Positions 62,603 to 64,000 of a DNA stretch of 64,000 bases are shown here, one piece after another. Source of the DNA: a marine actinobacterium PHSC20C1 (lineage in GTDB: Bacteria; Actinomycetota; Actinomycetes; Actinomycetales; Microbacteriaceae). A program made the translations under genes and the position numbers. How positions within the stretch are numbered: position 1 is the first letter of the stretch; the number at the start of each line of letters is the position of its first letter. Location of the stretch: positions 1,608,767 to 1,672,766 of the forward strand of contig CH672415.1 of NCBI GenBank assembly GCA_000153145.1, written 5' to 3'. The notes below the pieces were generated by a model. That model was not told where the DNA came from. It was given only the letters and a program-made list of their open reading frames with translations, and did not search any database.

Positions 62603-63456
62603 GAGCGGCCGATCTCGGTGCGCACAGCAAATAGCTCGGGGAAGAAGGTCAGGTCGAGCGCTTTCTGCAGGAATCCGACGCCGCTTGATCCGCCGGTGCC
62701 GCGCTTCATCCCAATGATGCGCATCACGGTCTTCATGTGGCGGAAGCGCCACAGCTGGAAGTTGTCTTCGAGATCAACGAACTCTTCACACGCTTCATAG
62801 GCGAGCCAGTGTTCGCTCTCATTGTCGTAGATGTGGCGAAAAGTCTCGATGAGATCGTCGTTTTGCTCGTACCCGCGAGTGACATCGCGGTTGAGGACGG
62901 CCTCGGGGATGTCGTAGCCGTGACGGGAGAGGTAGCGCAAAAACTCGTCGTAGACGCTGGGCTCGGCGAGCAGTTTGCTGAGCAGCGCGTGAGCTTCGGG
63001 GTGCGATTCGAAGACCTTGAGCATGCCGGCGTTCTTGTTGCCGAGTAGAAATTCGACCGCGCGGTACTGATATGACTGGAATCCGGATGAGCTGCCTAGG
63101 TAGTCGCGGAACTGTGAGTACTCACTCGGGGTCAGCGTCGCAAGCACCGACCACTGCTCGGTGAGGGTGCGCTGGATGTGCTTGACGCGCGCGATGCGCT
63201 TGAGCGCGATTGAGAGGTTGTCGTTGGCGATCAGGTCGCGGGCTGACGTGAGCTCGTGGATCACGAGCTTGAGCCACAGCTCGGTGGTCTGATGCTGGAT
63301 GATGAACAGCATCTCGTCGTGATGCTCCGGGGTGCTCTGCGGAGTTTGAGCGCTCAGCAGCGTGTCTAGTTCCAGGTAGGAGCCGTATGACATCCGCTCG
63401 CTAAAGTCGGTGACAATTTCGTCTTCTATGACGCGTTCGCTGTGAGTATCGGGCAT
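62599..63456 (-). CDS. kynA: Tryptophan 2,3-dioxygenase
   Basis: 285 residues. A haem enzyme that opens the indole ring of tryptophan to N-formylkynurenine. Met-Ser-Tyr-Gly-Ser-Tyr-Leu-Glu-Leu-Asp, His-His-Asp-Glu-Met-Leu-Phe-Ile-Ile-Gln-His-Gln and the late Gly-Thr-Gly-Gly-Ser-Ser-Gly loop are characteristic. First gene of the tryptophan-degradation operon, with amidohydrolase and kynureninase overlapping behind it. Confidence 0.95.
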   Translation of the reverse strand: MPDTHSERVIEDEIVTDFSERMSYGSYLELDTLLSAQTPQSTPEHHDEMLFIIQHQTTELWLKLVIHELTSARDLIANDNLSIALKRIARVKHIQRTLTEQWSVLATLTPSEYSQFRDYLGSSSGFQSYQYRAVEFLLGNKNAGMLKVFESHPEAHALLSKLLAEPSVYDEFLRYLSRHGYDIPEAVLNRDVTRGYEQNDDLIETFRHIYDNESEHWLAYEACEEFVDLEDNFQLWRFRHMKTVMRIIGMKRGTGGSSGVGFLQKALDLTFFPELFAVRTEIGRS

Positions 63457-63523
63457 GCCGACACCCTATTGCACTTTTACGACGACCGCCACAGTTGCGT
63501 TTTCTTTCGTTGCGGCGGACAAC

Positions 63524-63877
63524 CTACCCCGCTGCTTCGGACTTCCTCCCTGCTCGCTGTTTGCGCTTCTCGTTCGCAGCAGCGAGAGCCTTACGTGCGA
63601 GAGCGTTTGCTCTTGCGCTAGCTTTCTTCGCTGTTTCAAACTCAGTGCCGAGAAGGGCGAGGCCGCCGATAGTGACCAAGGAGCCCGGGCCAGGCAAAGG
63701 GATCAGCACAATGCCGAGCGCGACGGTCGTACCGCCCACAACACCGACGGTCGTGCGGTAGACGCGGTTCGTCGTCGGATTCTTGCGGATCGCCGCTCGT
63801 GTACCTCGGGCCGCCGAGCTTGCCGCGTGCCCCAGCACGGACCCAGCACGCGCCGCGACCGATTGTTTCTCGTTCAT
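63524..63877 (-). CDS. Small PGPGW/TIGR02611-type membrane protein
   Basis: 117 residues: a basic N-terminus, a hydrophobic region of two short helices (about 42 to 80) around Leu-Pro-Gly-Pro-Gly-Ser and an Ala/Lys/Arg-rich C-terminal helix. The PGPG loop is the mark of TIGR02611-like membrane proteins common in actinobacteria; function unknown. The 63878-64000 stretch beyond it has no gene I can support. Confidence 0.75.
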   Translation of the reverse strand: MNEKQSVAARAGSVLGHAASSAARGTRAAIRKNPTTNRVYRTTVGVVGGTTVALGIVLIPLPGPGSLVTIGGLALLGTEFETAKKASARANALARKALAAANEKRKQRAGRKSEAAG

Positions 63878-64000
63878 TCTGCGATTCTACGAGAGGGAGC
63901 TTCTACCCCGCCCACCCGAATGCAGAAAGCCCCGGCTGCAGAGAGCCCGACTCGGGCAAATTGCAGGTGTTTGTCGGCAGCACCGTCTGTTTCCTATTCC

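Overview
The window reads as a stretch of chromosome from a moderately high-GC actinobacterium of the family Microbacteriaceae, perhaps a Salinibacterium- or Rhodoglobus-like genus. The basis is the compact ftsH-folE-folP-folB-folK block running into DUF3180, bacterial PH-domain, DUF2520, panC and lysS genes, frequent GTG starts, 4-base ATGA/GTGA gene overlaps and two DtxR/IdeR-type iron boxes. The genus is an inference. I saw no integrase, transposase, phage gene or CRISPR array.

Layout. 1-6347 (+): a peptide ABC importer (cut-off binding protein, two permeases, a two-in-one ATPase) followed by an unusual GNAT-like/C39-like protease fusion and a pirin. 6357-20073 (-): a long housekeeping run, read from tilS and hpt through a serine hydrolase, ftsH, the folate genes, envelope PH-domain proteins, pantothenate synthetase and lysS, ending in three very small membrane proteins, one only 29 residues. 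20122-22590: pyrophosphatase, a secreted M23 peptidase and three tRNA genes (Glu, Asp, Phe).

22678-31267: an accessory zone. It starts with an orphan membrane protein, a detached copy of the last 59 codons of a zinc metallopeptidase gene and a short inverted-repeat element. Then comes a beta-glucoside operon (GH1, sugar ABC importer, GH5, ROK regulator) with a clear promoter. The intact metallopeptidase gene lies at the other end, so the operon is bracketed by direct repeats of that gene's tail. 32196-36616: a DMT transporter overlapping an ECF sigma factor with a probable anti-sigma protein, small and large membrane proteins, a second copy of the inverted-repeat element and a lipoprotein.

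36680-46447: acyl-CoA oxidase-like enzyme, thioredoxin, a complete siderophore-iron uptake set under two iron boxes, and RecQ. 46510-53204: a DMT transporter, an alpha-glucoside-type sugar ABC operon behind a LacI-type palindrome, and an ABC-2 exporter pair. 53254-59260: cysE-cysK and a very large secreted nuclease/5'-nucleotidase behind a striking palindrome. 59457-63456: a tryptophan-to-anthranilate operon (TDO, amidohydrolase, kynureninase, PaaX regulator) in which a metal-dependent amidohydrolase occupies the place of the missing formamidase. A small membrane protein ends the window.

The most interesting items are the tail-duplication bracket around the glucoside operon, the two-copy inverted-repeat element, the candidate replacement formamidase, the GNAT/C39 fusion, and the CsoR-like palindrome over the nuclease promoter.
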